From: Verrucomicrobiota bacterium | GTDB lineage: Bacteria; Verrucomicrobiota; Verrucomicrobiia; Opitutales; Opitutaceae | DNA length: 64,000 bases | Direction of reading: 5' to 3' | Assembly (NCBI GenBank): GCA_018239845.1 | Contig: JAFEGO010000054.1 | Coordinates: 62,001-126,000, forward strand | In this document: positions 26,401-30,934 of the stretch, in pieces | Layout of the letters: each line of letters opens with the position of its first letter | How positions within the stretch are numbered: the stretch's first letter is position 1 | Position numbers and translations under genes: made by a program | Notes under the pieces: model-generated | What the model was told of the DNA's origin: nothing | Seen by the model: only the letters and a program-made list of their open reading frames with translations | Databases searched by the model: none

Positions 26401-28502
26401 GACGCGCTGGTCGGATCGCTCTGGTCGGGATTTTCGATAACCGCGGTGGGAGCGTTGCTGAACCCGCCGCCCACGCCGGTGCTGAAGGCCGTGTCCAGCG
26501 AACCGTTGGCATTGAGGCGCATGATGTTGCCGTTAACCGGGGTTCCATTATAGGAAAACGTGTTGTTAGTCCCAAAGCCGATGCCGGTGAGGATGAGGCG
26601 GCCACCGGAGAGCGCGGTGGGCGGGAGAATATAATTGCTCGGGCCGCTGCCTGCATTGAAGGACTGGTCGATGCTGCCATCCGTATTGATACGGACGAGA
26701 CGGTTGGCCGTAGCGCCATTATAGGTGACGAAGTCGCCGATCGCGACGTACTTGCCGTCACCCTGACGGACCGCGCGGTAGATGCCGAAGGTGGAGAGAC
26801 CGTTGAGGCCGAAACCGGAACCGCCGGGGAACGTGCTGTCGAGCGTACCGTCGGGTTTGATCCGGATGGCTTGGCCTAGGCCTGAGGTGTTGCCGACAAC
26901 GTCGATGGAGCCGAAGAGGGTGAACTTGCCGTCGGCCTCGAGGAAGCCGCCGCCGGTGTAGGCCGGGCGGTAGGCCAACGAACTGGGCGAGCCGGCAAGC
27001 GTGCCATCGGAGTTGACGACCGCGACGCCGATCCGGCGCTGGCCAAGGAGCTGGTTGAAAATGCCGAAAAGTAGGACGTTGTCGCCCGAGAGAGTGGTGG
27101 CGGCGAGATTGCGACCGGCGGTGGTCGAGCTGAAGAAGGAGGTCTGCGCGACGTTGCCGCCGACGGTGAGGGCGGAGTCAAAGGCGCCGGTGGTGCCGTT
27201 GAGGCGGACGAGGCCGGCGGCGTTGTTACCCTGAAACAGGGTGAAGGAGCCGCCGGCAAAGATGCGTCCGTCGCTCAGTACGGTAGCAGCAGAGACAATA
27301 CCATTGGTGGTGCCGGTAGTCGCGGGCGCGAATGTAGTATTCACGTTACCGGTACCGGCATCGAGGAGCGCGATGCGGTTGCGAGTCAGCCCGCCAATGG
27401 TGGTGAAGGCGCCGCCGACGAGGTAGCGGCCGTCGCTGAGTCGCGTGAAGGTGAAGACGGTGTTGTTGGTGCCGGCCGTGCCGCCGAACGCGGTGTCGAG
27501 GGTCGCGCCGGTGCTGTCCACGCGGGCCACGCCGTTGCGAGTGGTGCCGTTGACCGAGATGAAGACACCGCCGAAGGCGATTTTGGCGTTGGTGCCGGGC
27601 TCGGCGATGATGGAGTAGATATGGGAACCGGCGTTCATCGCGATGTTCACGCTGAACGTGCTGTCGAGGGAACCGTCCGCATTGAGGCGGTGCAGGACGT
27701 TGGTGCCGGTGACCGCGCCGGTCACGAAACTCGTGCGTGCGACGAGGGGTTTGCCATCATCCTGCACCGCGAGCGCGGTGACGGAGTTGACGGCGGTGGA
27801 GACAACGTCGGTGGATTTCCATGCGACGTCGTGCGTCAGGCCGCTGCCGGTGAGCCGCGCGAGGCCGGCGCGAGGCAGGCTGTCCACCGCGGTGAAATCG
27901 CCGCCGAAGTAAACCGTGCCGTCGGGCGCCACCGCCAGGGCGTAAACGATGCCGTTGACGACCGGGGACTGCCAAGTCGTGTCGAGGCTGTAGTCGGCGT
28001 TGAGGCGGGCGAGCCCGGCGCGGGCGGACAGACCCCAGCGGACAAATTCACCCGCGACCAGCCACTGACCGTTGGCCAGCGGCGCGGCGGCGTAGACGCG
28101 CGTGGAAATCGTGAGGGGATTCGGATCCCAATTGGCATCGGCGGTGATCTGGCCGGGATAAGCCGTGGGCGTGATGGCGAAGAGGAAAGGCTGGGACGTC
28201 GTGGAGCCGCTGGCATCGGTGACCACCACATCGTAGATGCCGGCAGCGGCACGCGTCACCCCAGACAAGGTGTAGCTGCCGCCGGTGGCTGCCGGCAGTG
28301 CGATGCCGCCGCGGCGCCACTGGTAGGTCAGCGTGCCGGTGCCGGTCGCCGTCACGGTGAAAGTGGCGCTCCCGCCGCTGTAAACGCCTTGGGCCGGTGC
28401 CGCGGGTTGCGTCGTGATCACGGGTGCGGCCCGGAGCCCGGCCATGGTCAGGCTCAGGCCGGCGAACAGCGTGAAAAGGAGCCGGGTAATAAACTTTTTC
28501 AT
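7602..28502 (-). CDS. Giant secreted multi-repeat surface protein (Ig-like, delta-60, He_PIG-like)
   Basis: A 6966-residue protein in a single open frame of 20.9 kb. It starts with a signal peptide (MKKFITRLLFTLFAGLSLTM...) and one Ig-like domain. Five blocks of delta-60-type repeats follow (motif ARLNADGSLDTSF with DGKILVGGNF; probably beta-propellers) at residues ~113-880, 973-1705, 1881-2605, 2788-3580 and 3676-4481, separated by one or two Ig-like domains. Twelve tandem Ig-like domains occupy ~4497-5530, thirteen He_PIG/cadherin-like repeats ~5532-6685, and two copies of a ~130-residue C-terminal domain ~6692-6966. The likely role is a very long surface adhesin or scaffold. The ATG at 28502 directly precedes a textbook signal peptide; a GTG six codons upstream is less likely. 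No enzymatic motif, LPXTG or PEP-CTERM signal was seen. Confidence 0.93.
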   Translation of the reverse strand: MKKFITRLLFTLFAGLSLTMAGLRAAPVITTQPAAPAQGVYSGGSATFTVTATGTGTLTYQWRRGGIALPAATGGSYTLSGVTRAAAGIYDVVVTDASGSTTSQPFLFAITPTAYPGQITADANWDPNPLTISTRVYAAAPLANGQWLVAGEFVRWGLSARAGLARLNADYSLDTTWQSPVVNGIVYALAVAPDGTVYFGGDFTAVDSLPRAGLARLTGSGLTHDVAWKSTDVVSTAVNSVTALAVQDDGKPLVARTSFVTGAVTGTNVLHRLNADGSLDSTFSVNIAMNAGSHIYSIIAEPGTNAKIAFGGVFISVNGTTRNGVARVDSTGATLDTAFGGTAGTNNTVFTFTRLSDGRYLVGGAFTTIGGLTRNRIALLDAGTGNVNTTFAPATTGTTNGIVSAATVLSDGRIFAGGSFTLFQGNNAAGLVRLNGTTGAFDSALTVGGNVAQTSFFSSTTAGRNLAATTLSGDNVLLFGIFNQLLGQRRIGVAVVNSDGTLAGSPSSLAYRPAYTGGGFLEADGKFTLFGSIDVVGNTSGLGQAIRIKPDGTLDSTFPGGSGFGLNGLSTFGIYRAVRQGDGKYVAIGDFVTYNGATANRLVRINTDGSIDQSFNAGSGPSNYILPPTALSGGRLILTGIGFGTNNTFSYNGTPVNGNIMRLNANGSLDTAFSTGVGGGFSNAPTAVIENPDQSDPTSASDLLVAVGFNGTSYGTYGGQSIPGLVRLNGDGTRDPSFNPAGPSGGAITGFLYLADGRLVIYGSFTSYNGTAVNRFAIIDPDSGNIHATSFAMPAAVDAAINQVVLQEDGKFIVTGDFSGGPAYRVTSSGVIDTTFGLNGTTGYPGGSGATRLTIGDNGSVYLNASLVSLNNGSPRGVARFMGTAKPPTITLQPVGGATAVGGSRTLTVAATSNSAGALTYQWRKNGQNLAVASAATLTLTGVSATDAGAYDVVVSDGASTTASVPVQIDVTPANYGSIYRARPNFARVEYAGGANAIVPISGGGFYVVGSFTRIDGTVSPGIARFLGTGAVDTAYTPATVAGTIWSAAVQADGKLVIGGNFRLVGGVARNNIARLNTDGTLDQAFNPGTGFNATVNALAVQTDGRILAGGNFTNYNNTNRLDVARLNPDGSLDTGYGSATNGLNGTVSTLVLQADGKAVVGGTFTNFGTTTANRLARLNTDGSLDTAFATALGTGFDSTVNVVVLDATGIVVGGQFSNFNTAAAGYLMRLTSAGARDTAFLPANAGPAFTVNSLARDAASGNLYVGGYFGAYGGMNRFALARVNGATGALDSTFTPNMPSTPSVLGVMTDGKVVVSGGWVTINNLAHHGIVKFATDGTVDPGLTAAMHAPGIVSAIVPVANGQYVIGGGFSFVNDAPVSNLARINANGTVDTSFGTGSFYGPGGNVYALLAQPDGRIVVGGNFSTFNGANCGSLVRLNASGVLDGSFANGSNFNALVSGLALQPDGRIIAVGTFTAYTGSAALTNRIARLNADGTVDTGFSSAVGTGINGTYPSIVRLQSDGKILVSGSFATINGLNVGNIARLNADGSPDTAFITTSGSGFLSGVNTLALQADGRIVAGGFFPQYNGTNRSNIASLTSTGAIDTTFAPPNNNAFNNYVAGLALQSDAKIVAFGNFTSYSGTTRNVFARLNANGTLDTGFNVPSAQVVVSPPTPTAPVVGTPDGNFLVGGSRFDFAEGVFSGLILLESAPVPAITTQPVSQTAAGGENITFSVTATGENLAYQWFKDGVAVSGGTGSSLTLNSVTIANAGTYTVTVTNLYGSVTSSPVTLTGSSPAPTIGTQPLSSSWTLGASRSLVVGASGSGSITYQWRKFGMPISGATSATYQVNNVTLADAGLYDVVVSNGLTSIVSSVAQVTTVPASYPNVLRPRSTFNPRIEGIGNAYSIIPVTGGGFYALGSFTRIDGTVYNGAVRFLASGALDTTFVTPVITGNILAAVAQADGKLVIGGSFRLVGGVSRNFIARLNSNGTLDTTFAAGTGFNAAVNALALQTDGRIVAGGNFNNYNGTTRLDVARLNADGSLDNSFGATTGLNGAVNALAIQGDGKVVIGGNFATFNSTTTASRLARLNADGTLDTAFSTASGSGANSAVNAVVLDGTGKIIIGGAFGTYNGTSRLFLARINADGTLDSTFLPTNAGPNSTVNSIALDSTGKIIIGGLFGNYAGATRSFVARVNPADGTVDTTFAGSTNSNVTAVAVLTDGKIAASGFFTQAGGVAHTGIAKFNTDGTVDAGVSAGLRQPGTVNAVVPLASGQWLIGGSFLWSNDVSTTNLARLNADGSTDTTYATALGVGFNSPVNTLAAQPDGKLYVGGNFSGFNNVFTGRANLIRLNADGTFDAGFVTSFNGSVTALTLQANGKLLVGGNFTTYNNGSVTTGVTRLARLNTDGTLDGTFATTGTGFNNTVNTVRVQTDGKILAGGFFNTYNGTATGDFIRLNADGTADTSLQAGTAANGSVYSVVPRIDGRIWVGGAFITFNGVQRSDLVLLTSAGALDGSYAPTTQYNNSVYAILPQSDGKVVTLGNFTSFGGANRSFFNRANANGTVDTAFNVPTALLGLGIPTTAQLNYLADGTLLASGGRFDFAEGTYSGLVLLEAAPVPVIMAAPVAQSADPAGSVTFSVTATGNNLTYQWQKNGVNIAGATGGALTVSNIGLGDYGAYTVVITNVYGSVTSAPASLTPVTPLILDQPVGQRAVLGGRVDFHVSATGTGTIAYQWKKDGTNVTGGTAADLSLTGLTAADAGSYSVTVSTTNPSASVTSSAATLTLLPADALFWQQATPDSPDLSPGRTVHDGQGGVYLPWTTAQSGLDMVGGKFVGQLARLHESDGTVDPAFKLDRRYHRVAFAVTQPDGKLLLSVDTGDASTVIRVDPATGAVDSSFNAPLFNYGIRFLTLQKDGRVLVAATDNANGNAPSSAINYTNPTVLRLNANGSYDSTFSAVTLNSGTVVFWPPAINPADTQGRIYLAGSFNSINGTTIYGLARLSSTGALDTTFGTPSVYPAGYAYGAIRTVSFQSDGRIVATGQGIRYTARGSNADPVMAIRFNVDGTFDTTFAQPLRSATGLTGNPGVAIRAVLMQAGDQFLGVSDRIIRFNADGSIDSSFTPHAMTPEAFWLTAGSDGRLYVPVVSTVYGQGGSIPVWGSGIAAFSAAGVPDFSFQTGGWGRSFYPTSANVLSDGRVVVAGNFNRYGSTPVPGVALFGADGSPAANQPQLSSAGFPLPGQTFATVASAGNDQTYAIWGNAVTGAAQLIRMTSAGLLDSTYAPQVPTTISLGNTALFAAPGNKLLLASSGVGAAQALSGVTSGAIVRLAADGTVDTAFAASVANLARVDRSGTGNSVSLITLGALRVLQVLPDGRMLVTITDTNGSIRLLRLLAGGGIDSTFNPPDFGNATPSSGFTSPVLDPTTGVTAQFNLVTYDANLIATAVQSPTGQVYLGGRFNFGNGVPRGLVRLNADGSPDYSFTGSGIDYTANPAAGPYVASLVADTTGRIYAGGRLNRWNGNAVASGIFRLRADGSFDSSWSPAISVMDYAANTYLSLQLAGGNLYAFGSVGAPGESYPSKYKVIALDTPPAATIAASPLSQSVLPGGTINLSVSAVSVENLTYQWRLNGNAIAGATSATYTVSGATAANAGTYDVVVRATTSGVNFTSGTALVTVVSNGAYLADPAFTRPQLRQTAYPSRITLAPDGKYYATWVNGGYLTGANGQRLGAVIRLNADGTLDPSFRTGGVLASAIAIVFQSDGKLLVGGCAATEGDSDGTPVFRVFRLNTDGSLDSTYQSPKFGNLPRFMTMQSDGKLLVVPSDGGGQYYDGYTTLARLNADGTADASFQVPTLDSNSGFIFAPPVLDGTGRIYIAGTFITVNGVTRVGVARLLASGAVDTTFVPSGFIFPNGQLRGIAVQTQGANAGKVLIAGGTLRLTTDSGTVNRAVLRLTATGAVDTTFPLITQASAGQVVRPRLLNLAADDSFTIVGGTVARYTADGVADSSFVRPQITLPSGPLISTAQPESYWLVSQPDGKQVITADFGIKINGASVPACVRFNADGSIDSTFTPPTFQGEVYQDFDLSVGADGLPVVIGAFDTVNGTARVAAARFNTDGSLTTLNLTGPSGLKGANGGYLRADGKLILGTQVGPTYLSSVGGIQLYNTDGTVDSTFVLDATAAGVIGGDSEVLLAPGSKLIVGSGYAQQIVNGSAYFQRINPDGSVDTSFVPAANNYGAVYRNGSGSITRIVEGRFAPLAVYPDGRVLVSATPGTAGQNAQAVYPFGMSSVNVTLLRFNADGSLDQTFVTPTLPASLNQTTFQVTDGTSSVSVSGLQVSDGPYQKAIVQSDGKILIGGNITSIGGVATYQLARLNADGSVDPTFSIARPSTVARAPDDSGLRAVGVAPDGKYWVAGVFNTYNGAVANGIARLNTDGTVDPTFATDIAWRPFGLLPPDDGDAKIAIAFGNDGSAYVGGSFAKSDDVFPYVLTRLAPSSTGPALTAPVITAQPAATASVNAGKSLTLTVTATGNPAPAYQWYLGATPIAGATGASYTIGAATSADVGSYTVQVSNSQGTVTSTAAVVTVNVAPTITTQPLSATVTAGQNATFSVVASGTGTLTYQWKKGTTALQGQTGATLVLQSVTSGDAGSYAVDVANAVGLVTSSAATLTVNTPPAFTTNPTGQTVLVGATVTFTAAASGSPAPTYQWRKNGVDIAGATSATYTIASAQLSDAGEYTVVITNAVTSVTSPGAVLVFNTAPAFTTQPASQSVTAGTNVTFTAAASGNPAPTYQWKKNGSVIAGATAATYTITSVQPSDATTYTVVATNAVSSTESAAATLTVNTAPVISTQPVGSSVISGASVSFTVVATGSPAPTYQWKKDNAAIAGATDATLTLQGVTPASAGSYTVDVSNVAGTVTSSAATLTVYTASVFTTQPISQTVTAGANVTFTAVASGNPAPTYQWVKNGTAIDGATSGTYTISNAQPGDAGSYAVLAKNTAGTVSSATATLTVNTPPVFTTVPTAQIVFTGTSVTFTAAASGSPAPTYQWRKNGAAIAGATSASYTIASAQFSDAGEYSVVATNVVTSITSPGAVLSFNIAPAITTQPVGQTVTVGANVTFTAAASGNPAPTYQWQKNGINLQGATSTTLTLTSVSLDAAGVYTVVATNAAGSVTSGFANLAVNPVPVAPAITTQPVAQTVTAGTPVTLAVVATGTPAPTYQWQKNGVDLAGATNATLTLGNPVVGDSGNYAVRVTNSVSAVTSSVAVLTVNALVVKPTITSQPVNQTVTAGNTAAFIVTADGTAPLSYQWRLNGNAIVGATSSVYVIANAQSANAGSYTVFVSNTAGDATSNAATLTVNPVVTAPAITTQPAAATVTAGTAVTFTVAATGTAPLTYIWQRNGSAIAGATGASYTIQSPQVADSGSYNVVVSNSAGFAISNAAALTVNAAGIAPAFTTVPASQAVTEGGGVTFTAAATGTPAPTYQWRKNGADIAGANAATYTIAATSGTNAGSYTVKASNTVGDAVSAPASLTVNPRIVAPAISGATTAATPLNSAYSYQIVASNNPTAYTALNLPAGLTLNTATGLISGTPTASGTFVITIGASNTGGAGSATLTLTVVAPAPVINSAPAPVGTIRAKSSFGYQITATNSPTSFAAVGLPDGLTLNTATGAIIGSPTVSGNFVVTLTATNTSGTSVPFTLTLNIVGALSVPVVNSDAVAGAKVGGTFVYVITASNSPTSFAATGLPDGVTLNATTGVIRGTPTTAGISTMSVTASNADGTSAALSVLVTIDPSDTAPVISSSTTDTTTVRANYSYQIVASNTPTSYSATGLPDGLTINSATGLISGSPSIAGTSAVLLTATNAGGTGSAALLLTVQPGLSAPVITGSAAKDGTVGDGTFSYQIVASNTPTAFAATGLPDGLTLNTATGIISGSPRAAGIYTASLTASNTAGTGAAFALKITIKAAAQAPSITSDASTTQTSGPGAFFSYQITATNGPLTGYSATGLPSGLTLDPITGLISGAPAAGTYAVVISASNAGGTSNPLALLITIKAGASAPSITSSLTADATQRAPFTYLVTASNMPNVSPLPAGNGYTATGLPAGLALNPSNGIITGSISGTGSYNVVLTATNDAGTSDAKTLVITVNAPANAPTVTSGDTDSVVAGSAYGYQITATNSPTSFDASDRPAWLSVVTGSGIVFGTPTVPGIYTTKLTASNATGTSAARTLTITVTAAAGTPTVTSTLLASGIATGSFSYQIVAAPGPITAYYVAGALPDGLGLDSTTGLISGTPTIPGTYTIPISAANAKGIGAAKPLVITIDAAPGSPVVDLGSGTANTTRRSAGARQAAAAATLTASGTVNVPFVYQIVASNNPSGYLASDLPPGLALNPVTGLISGTPAQAGTFTSQIGATNSVGVGATSPITITIAPPPTAPAVTSTLTATGTAGTAFSYQILASNTPTSFNAVGVPAGLSLNSTTGIIAGTPTAPGTYHVTISANNNVGTGATADLVLTLAASASAPAISSASTATGTVANATFSYQIVASNSPTRYGATGLPAGLTLNTTTGAITGTPVTSGQYSATLTATNASGASTPFTLTLTIAPSAATSAINSASTATVVAGHSFTYVISATNAPVSYNISGLPAGLTADTTAGTISGIPTVPGTYAITLSANNLTGTGASFVLALTVAVDPGTPEPQPPVGGHLVNLSTRANVGSGGNVLIVGFVIGGSDPKPVMIRGVGGQILKSAGISAPLADPVLDLYQGNTVINHNDNWAATVNGTDIATVANRVGAFPLSANSPDAVIYTTLQPGVYTAIFSSSNTTTGVGLVEIYDTQDNLTTTTPRLTNISSRGQVGTGENLMIGGFVVSGDQPKQLLIRGVGPGLVPHGIDQSQVLADPVIYLYKDSAVIATNDNWGSAGDGAAISATAAVVGAFPLTAGSKDAAMLVTLQPGRYTVMVAGANSTSGVALVELYEVQ
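8450..11910 (-). repeat. Array of thirteen He_PIG/cadherin-like repeats
   Basis: Thirteen tandem coding repeats of about 265 bp (~89 residues). Each contains a recognisable SYQIVASNxPTxF core followed by GLPxGLTLNxxTGxISGTP and a GTSNASGTG-like turn, matching the putative-Ig He_PIG pattern. The tenth repeat carries an Arg/Ala-rich insertion (TTRRSAGARQ) near its start, roughly 9480-9530, which is unusual in this low-charge protein. Confidence 0.85.
11915..15015 (-). repeat. Array of twelve tandem Ig-like domains
   Basis: Twelve coding repeats of ~255-260 bp (~85 residues) each carry the Ig-like core GxxxTFTxxASGxPAPTYQWxKNG, then an AGATxATYTI strand and a DAGxYTVxxxN strand. The array is internally duplicated at a 1020-bp spacing (four domains): the stretch near 13201-13440 is nearly the same sequence as 14221-14460. 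Confidence 0.88.
15060..28165 (-). repeat. Five delta-60-type repeat blocks within the giant gene
   Basis: Blocks lie at about 25860-28165, 23390-25585, 20685-22860, 17765-20140 and 15060-17475. Each is ~2.2-2.4 kb and is made of ~50-60-residue units with the pattern DGKxxxGGxFxxxxGxxxxxxARLNxDGSLDxxF. Blocks 2 and 3 are clearly paralogous (both contain GSFTRIDGTV and NFRLVGGV-like segments in the same order), and blocks 4 and 5 are paralogous to each other. Single or paired Ig-like domains separate them. Confidence 0.85.
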
Positions 28503-28640
28503 AAGGGAGAACGCTTGCACTTATTGATAACGAAATTTTGACAGCGAAATTTCCAGGGGTACGGAACGCACGAAGGGGGAAAGCTACCTATCAAGCCGCG
28601 TCAAAACTCACGACCGTAACGCGAAATGAATACAGCACAT

Positions 28641-28663
28641 ATCGAAAGCATATAGCATTCGAT
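28641..28663. promoter_or_regulatory. Hyphenated palindrome, candidate operator of the giant gene
   Basis: The sequence starts ATCGAAAGC and ends GCATTCGAT; eight of nine arm positions pair (one A-A mismatch), with a 5-nt centre (ATATA). It lies about 140 nt before the start codon of the giant gene in an AT-rich region and has the size of a dimeric-regulator site. Confidence 0.45.
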
Positions 28664-28901
28664 AAAGGCAAAACCCGGACAATTGACGCTGGAGGAATCA
28701 AAGGAGGGGCCCGATGTTATCGCATAGGCTGCCCAGGAGGGCATGTAAGGTCAACCTTCATCCAGCCTTAACTTTTCGTAAACAAGCACTAGTAAAAGGG
28801 AAACACATTAGGCCATATAGATAGGGTATAGAATTATTATAAAATGGGTATTATATCCCACAAATCATCGACCTGTATCTATATCGCATTTTTATTGCAC
28901 C

Positions 28902-28943
28902 TGAGGGCCGATAACTCCCTTCATCGCTTGGGTGCGGCCCTCA
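28902..28943 (+). promoter_or_regulatory. Inverted repeat in the leader of the oxidoreductase gene
   Basis: TGAGGGCCG (28902-28910) pairs perfectly with CGGCCCTCA (28935-28943) across 24 nt. It ends 67 nt before the start codon. There is no T-run, so it looks like a leader structure or a binding site rather than a terminator. Confidence 0.4.
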
Positions 28944-29010
28944 TGTCGCGAAACCCCGTTGCCAAGGAACGGAAAATCGAAACACCCTAGTTTCTCACCC
29001 CGATTCAGTT

Positions 29011-30051
29011 ATGAAAACCTACTCCAACCCCGCAGAGATCAAAGTCGGTGTCGTCGGCTACGGCGGCGCCTTTAACATGGGGCGCCAGCATCTGAATGAG
29101 ATGCGCGCCGCCGGCATGATGCCCGTCGCCGTGACGGAGGTCGATCCAAAGCGGCTGGAGGTGGCCAAGGTGGATTTCCCCGGCATCGAGACCTACAGCA
29201 GTGTGAAGGACATGCTCGCCCGCTCGAAGGTGGACCTCGTGACGGTGATCACGCCGCACAACACCCATGCTCCGCTCGGCCTCGAGATCCTCAGCGCGGG
29301 TCGGCACTGTGTGCTGGAAAAGCCCATGGCGATCACCACGGCGGAGTGCGATGCGATGATCGCCGAGGCCAAGGCCAAGGGCGTAATCGTGAGCACCTAT
29401 CACAACCGCCATTGGGACGGCTGGATTCTCAAGGCCCTCGAGATCGTCCGCGCGGGCACGATCGGCAGCATCGTGCGCGTCGATCTCTTCATGGGTTCGA
29501 ACAACCCGCCGCATGCGTGGTGGCGCTCGAGCCGCTCGATTTCCGGCGGCATCCTCTACGACTGGGGCGTACATCTCCTCGAATACGCGCTCCAGCTCAT
29601 CCCCTCCCCCATCACCGAAGTCTCGGGCTACGCCAGCGAAGGCTACTGGTCCGCCCAGCCCGGCCACCCCTACCCCAAGGACGCCAACGAGGACGAGGCC
29701 CAGGTGACAGTGCGCTTCGCCTCCGGCCAGCGCGTCAACCTGCGTATCAGCTCGGTTGATGCGACGCCCGAGCGCGGCTTCATCAAGATCACCGGCACGA
29801 AGGGCTCGCACCTGATCGAGTGGAACGACTACGAGACCACGGTCGCCCTTCCCGGCGGCCTGATCCAGACCACGCGCGGCAAGAATCCCGATGGCCAGGG
29901 CCACAAGTTCTACGAGAACATCGCGGCGCACCTCACGCGCGGCGAGGCGCTCATCATCACCGGCGAGTGGGCCCGCCGCCCGATCCACATCCTCGACCTC
30001 GGCGTGCAGAGCGCCAAGCAGGGCCGCGCCCTGCCGGTGGTGCACAGCTAA
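29011..30051 (+). CDS. Gfo/Idh/MocA family oxidoreductase
   Basis: A 346-residue NAD(P)-dependent dehydrogenase. The N-terminal Rossmann fold shows IKVGVVGYGGAFNMG (residues 10-24), and the family motif EKP is at 103-105 (CVLEKPMAITTAE). The C-terminal domain carries GGILYDWGVHLLEYAL, matching the conserved block with the catalytic aspartate and histidine. The family oxidises or reduces sugars, inositols and their derivatives; the substrate is not predictable here. No signal peptide is seen, so it is cytoplasmic. It stands alone, its start lies after a long AT-rich leader, and no Shine-Dalgarno is visible. Confidence 0.9.
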   Translation: MKTYSNPAEIKVGVVGYGGAFNMGRQHLNEMRAAGMMPVAVTEVDPKRLEVAKVDFPGIETYSSVKDMLARSKVDLVTVITPHNTHAPLGLEILSAGRHCVLEKPMAITTAECDAMIAEAKAKGVIVSTYHNRHWDGWILKALEIVRAGTIGSIVRVDLFMGSNNPPHAWWRSSRSISGGILYDWGVHLLEYALQLIPSPITEVSGYASEGYWSAQPGHPYPKDANEDEAQVTVRFASGQRVNLRISSVDATPERGFIKITGTKGSHLIEWNDYETTVALPGGLIQTTRGKNPDGQGHKFYENIAAHLTRGEALIITGEWARRPIHILDLGVQSAKQGRALPVVHS

Positions 30052-30070
30052 ACGCCTCGCCGTCCGCCGC

Positions 30071-30934
30071 TCACCGCCCGGCCGCCAAGGCCGGGTAGGT
30101 GAAGGCGAGGAAGTGCACGGTGTTGAGCGTGAAGTGCGCGAGGATCGACGCCTCGATGCTCCGCGTGTGCCGGTAGATCCAGCCGTAGCCGAGTCCGGCA
30201 ACTGTCGCGAGCGCCACGTAGGCCGCGCCGCCCGCCGCATGCGCGAGCCCGAAGAGCACCGCGGCAACGCCCAGCGCCAGCCATGAACCGCCGAGGACGT
30301 TTTGCCACGCCCGCTGGAGCTGCGCCTGCACGAAACCGCGGAAAAGCGCCTCCTCGGCCATGCAGGTGAAGAGGAGATTCACCCCGAGCCAGAGCAGCGT
30401 CTCCGCCGGCAGCTTGGGCGCGAAGCGCACGTAGCCCATCGCCAGCGAAAGCACCATGATGAGCGCGATCAATGCACCCGCGCGCGGCGCCAGCGCCGCC
30501 AGCATCGCGCGCCACTCCCCGGCCCGTGTGAGCCGTGCGTGGCACCAACCGAGGATGAAGAGCCCCACGAGGGTCTTGTCGAAATTGAGATAGAGCGTGA
30601 ACGGCAGCGCATCCGGCGTGAAGCGCACCGCATCGATCACGCGCGGGTTGTTGAAACCTTCCGCGCGGTGCAGCATCAGCACCGTCGCGAGGCCGACCAG
30701 GGCGAGTCCGCTGATCACCCGCTGCGCGCGGCCCGCCTCCGGCCGGGAAAACAGCCAGGCCGCCACGGCCAACCCACCCACCGCCACCAAGCCCACGGGC
30801 GCAACCACGCCGGTCAGCAACGCCGCTACCAGCGACGCGGCGAACAGCAGCAGCCAGGCGTGCCTCCGCCACCCCGCCCCGGGCAGCCAGAGCGCGAGCA
30901 CCGCCAGCGCGAGGACGGCGTAGGTGGCGATCAT
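30071..30934 (-). CDS. CPBP-family intramembrane metalloprotease
   Basis: A 287-residue polytopic membrane protein of the CAAX-protease/bacteriocin-processing (CPBP, Abi) family. The diagnostic motifs are all present: EEALFRGFVQ (glutamate pair plus arginine), a histidine in LFGLAHAAGG, and a second histidine block in ILAHFTLNTVHF. The substrate is unknown; relatives act in protein maturation or peptide immunity. The ATG at 30934 overlaps the upstream protease stop as ATGA, so the two are translationally coupled. Extending the frame upstream would run into that gene's zinc-ribbon sequence, so the short start is preferred. Confidence 0.85.
   Translation of the reverse strand: MIATYAVLALAVLALWLPGAGWRRHAWLLLFAASLVAALLTGVVAPVGLVAVGGLAVAAWLFSRPEAGRAQRVISGLALVGLATVLMLHRAEGFNNPRVIDAVRFTPDALPFTLYLNFDKTLVGLFILGWCHARLTRAGEWRAMLAALAPRAGALIALIMVLSLAMGYVRFAPKLPAETLLWLGVNLLFTCMAEEALFRGFVQAQLQRAWQNVLGGSWLALGVAAVLFGLAHAAGGAAYVALATVAGLGYGWIYRHTRSIEASILAHFTLNTVHFLAFTYPALAAGR

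Larger units (their letters stand above)
28503..29010. promoter_or_regulatory. AT-rich divergent intergenic region with dyads
   Basis: These 508 nt separate the start of the giant gene (minus) from the oxidoreductase (plus) and are visibly AT-richer than any coding sequence nearby. I see no gene here; the short open frame at 28538-28771 has no recognisable content. The region holds a hyphenated palindrome at 28641-28663, an inverted repeat 28815-28823/28876-28884, and a 9-bp inverted repeat 28902-28910/28935-28943. Promoters for both flanking genes must lie here, but no -35/-10 pair is convincing enough to place. Confidence 0.6.

Noticed and set aside
28661..28743. Riboswitch-like string (AAAGGCAAAACCC, GACGC, AGGCTGCCC) resembling parts of a c-di-GMP-I aptamer
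   Set aside because: The GAAA-capped helix and contiguous GGACGCAAAGCC core are missing and the closing stems do not form. The only clear hairpin is TGCCC-agga-GGGCA at 28730-28743.
28538..28771. Short open frame (77 codons) in the AT-rich intergenic region
   Set aside because: No domain, no ribosome binding site, and it overlaps the leader and dyads of the giant gene.
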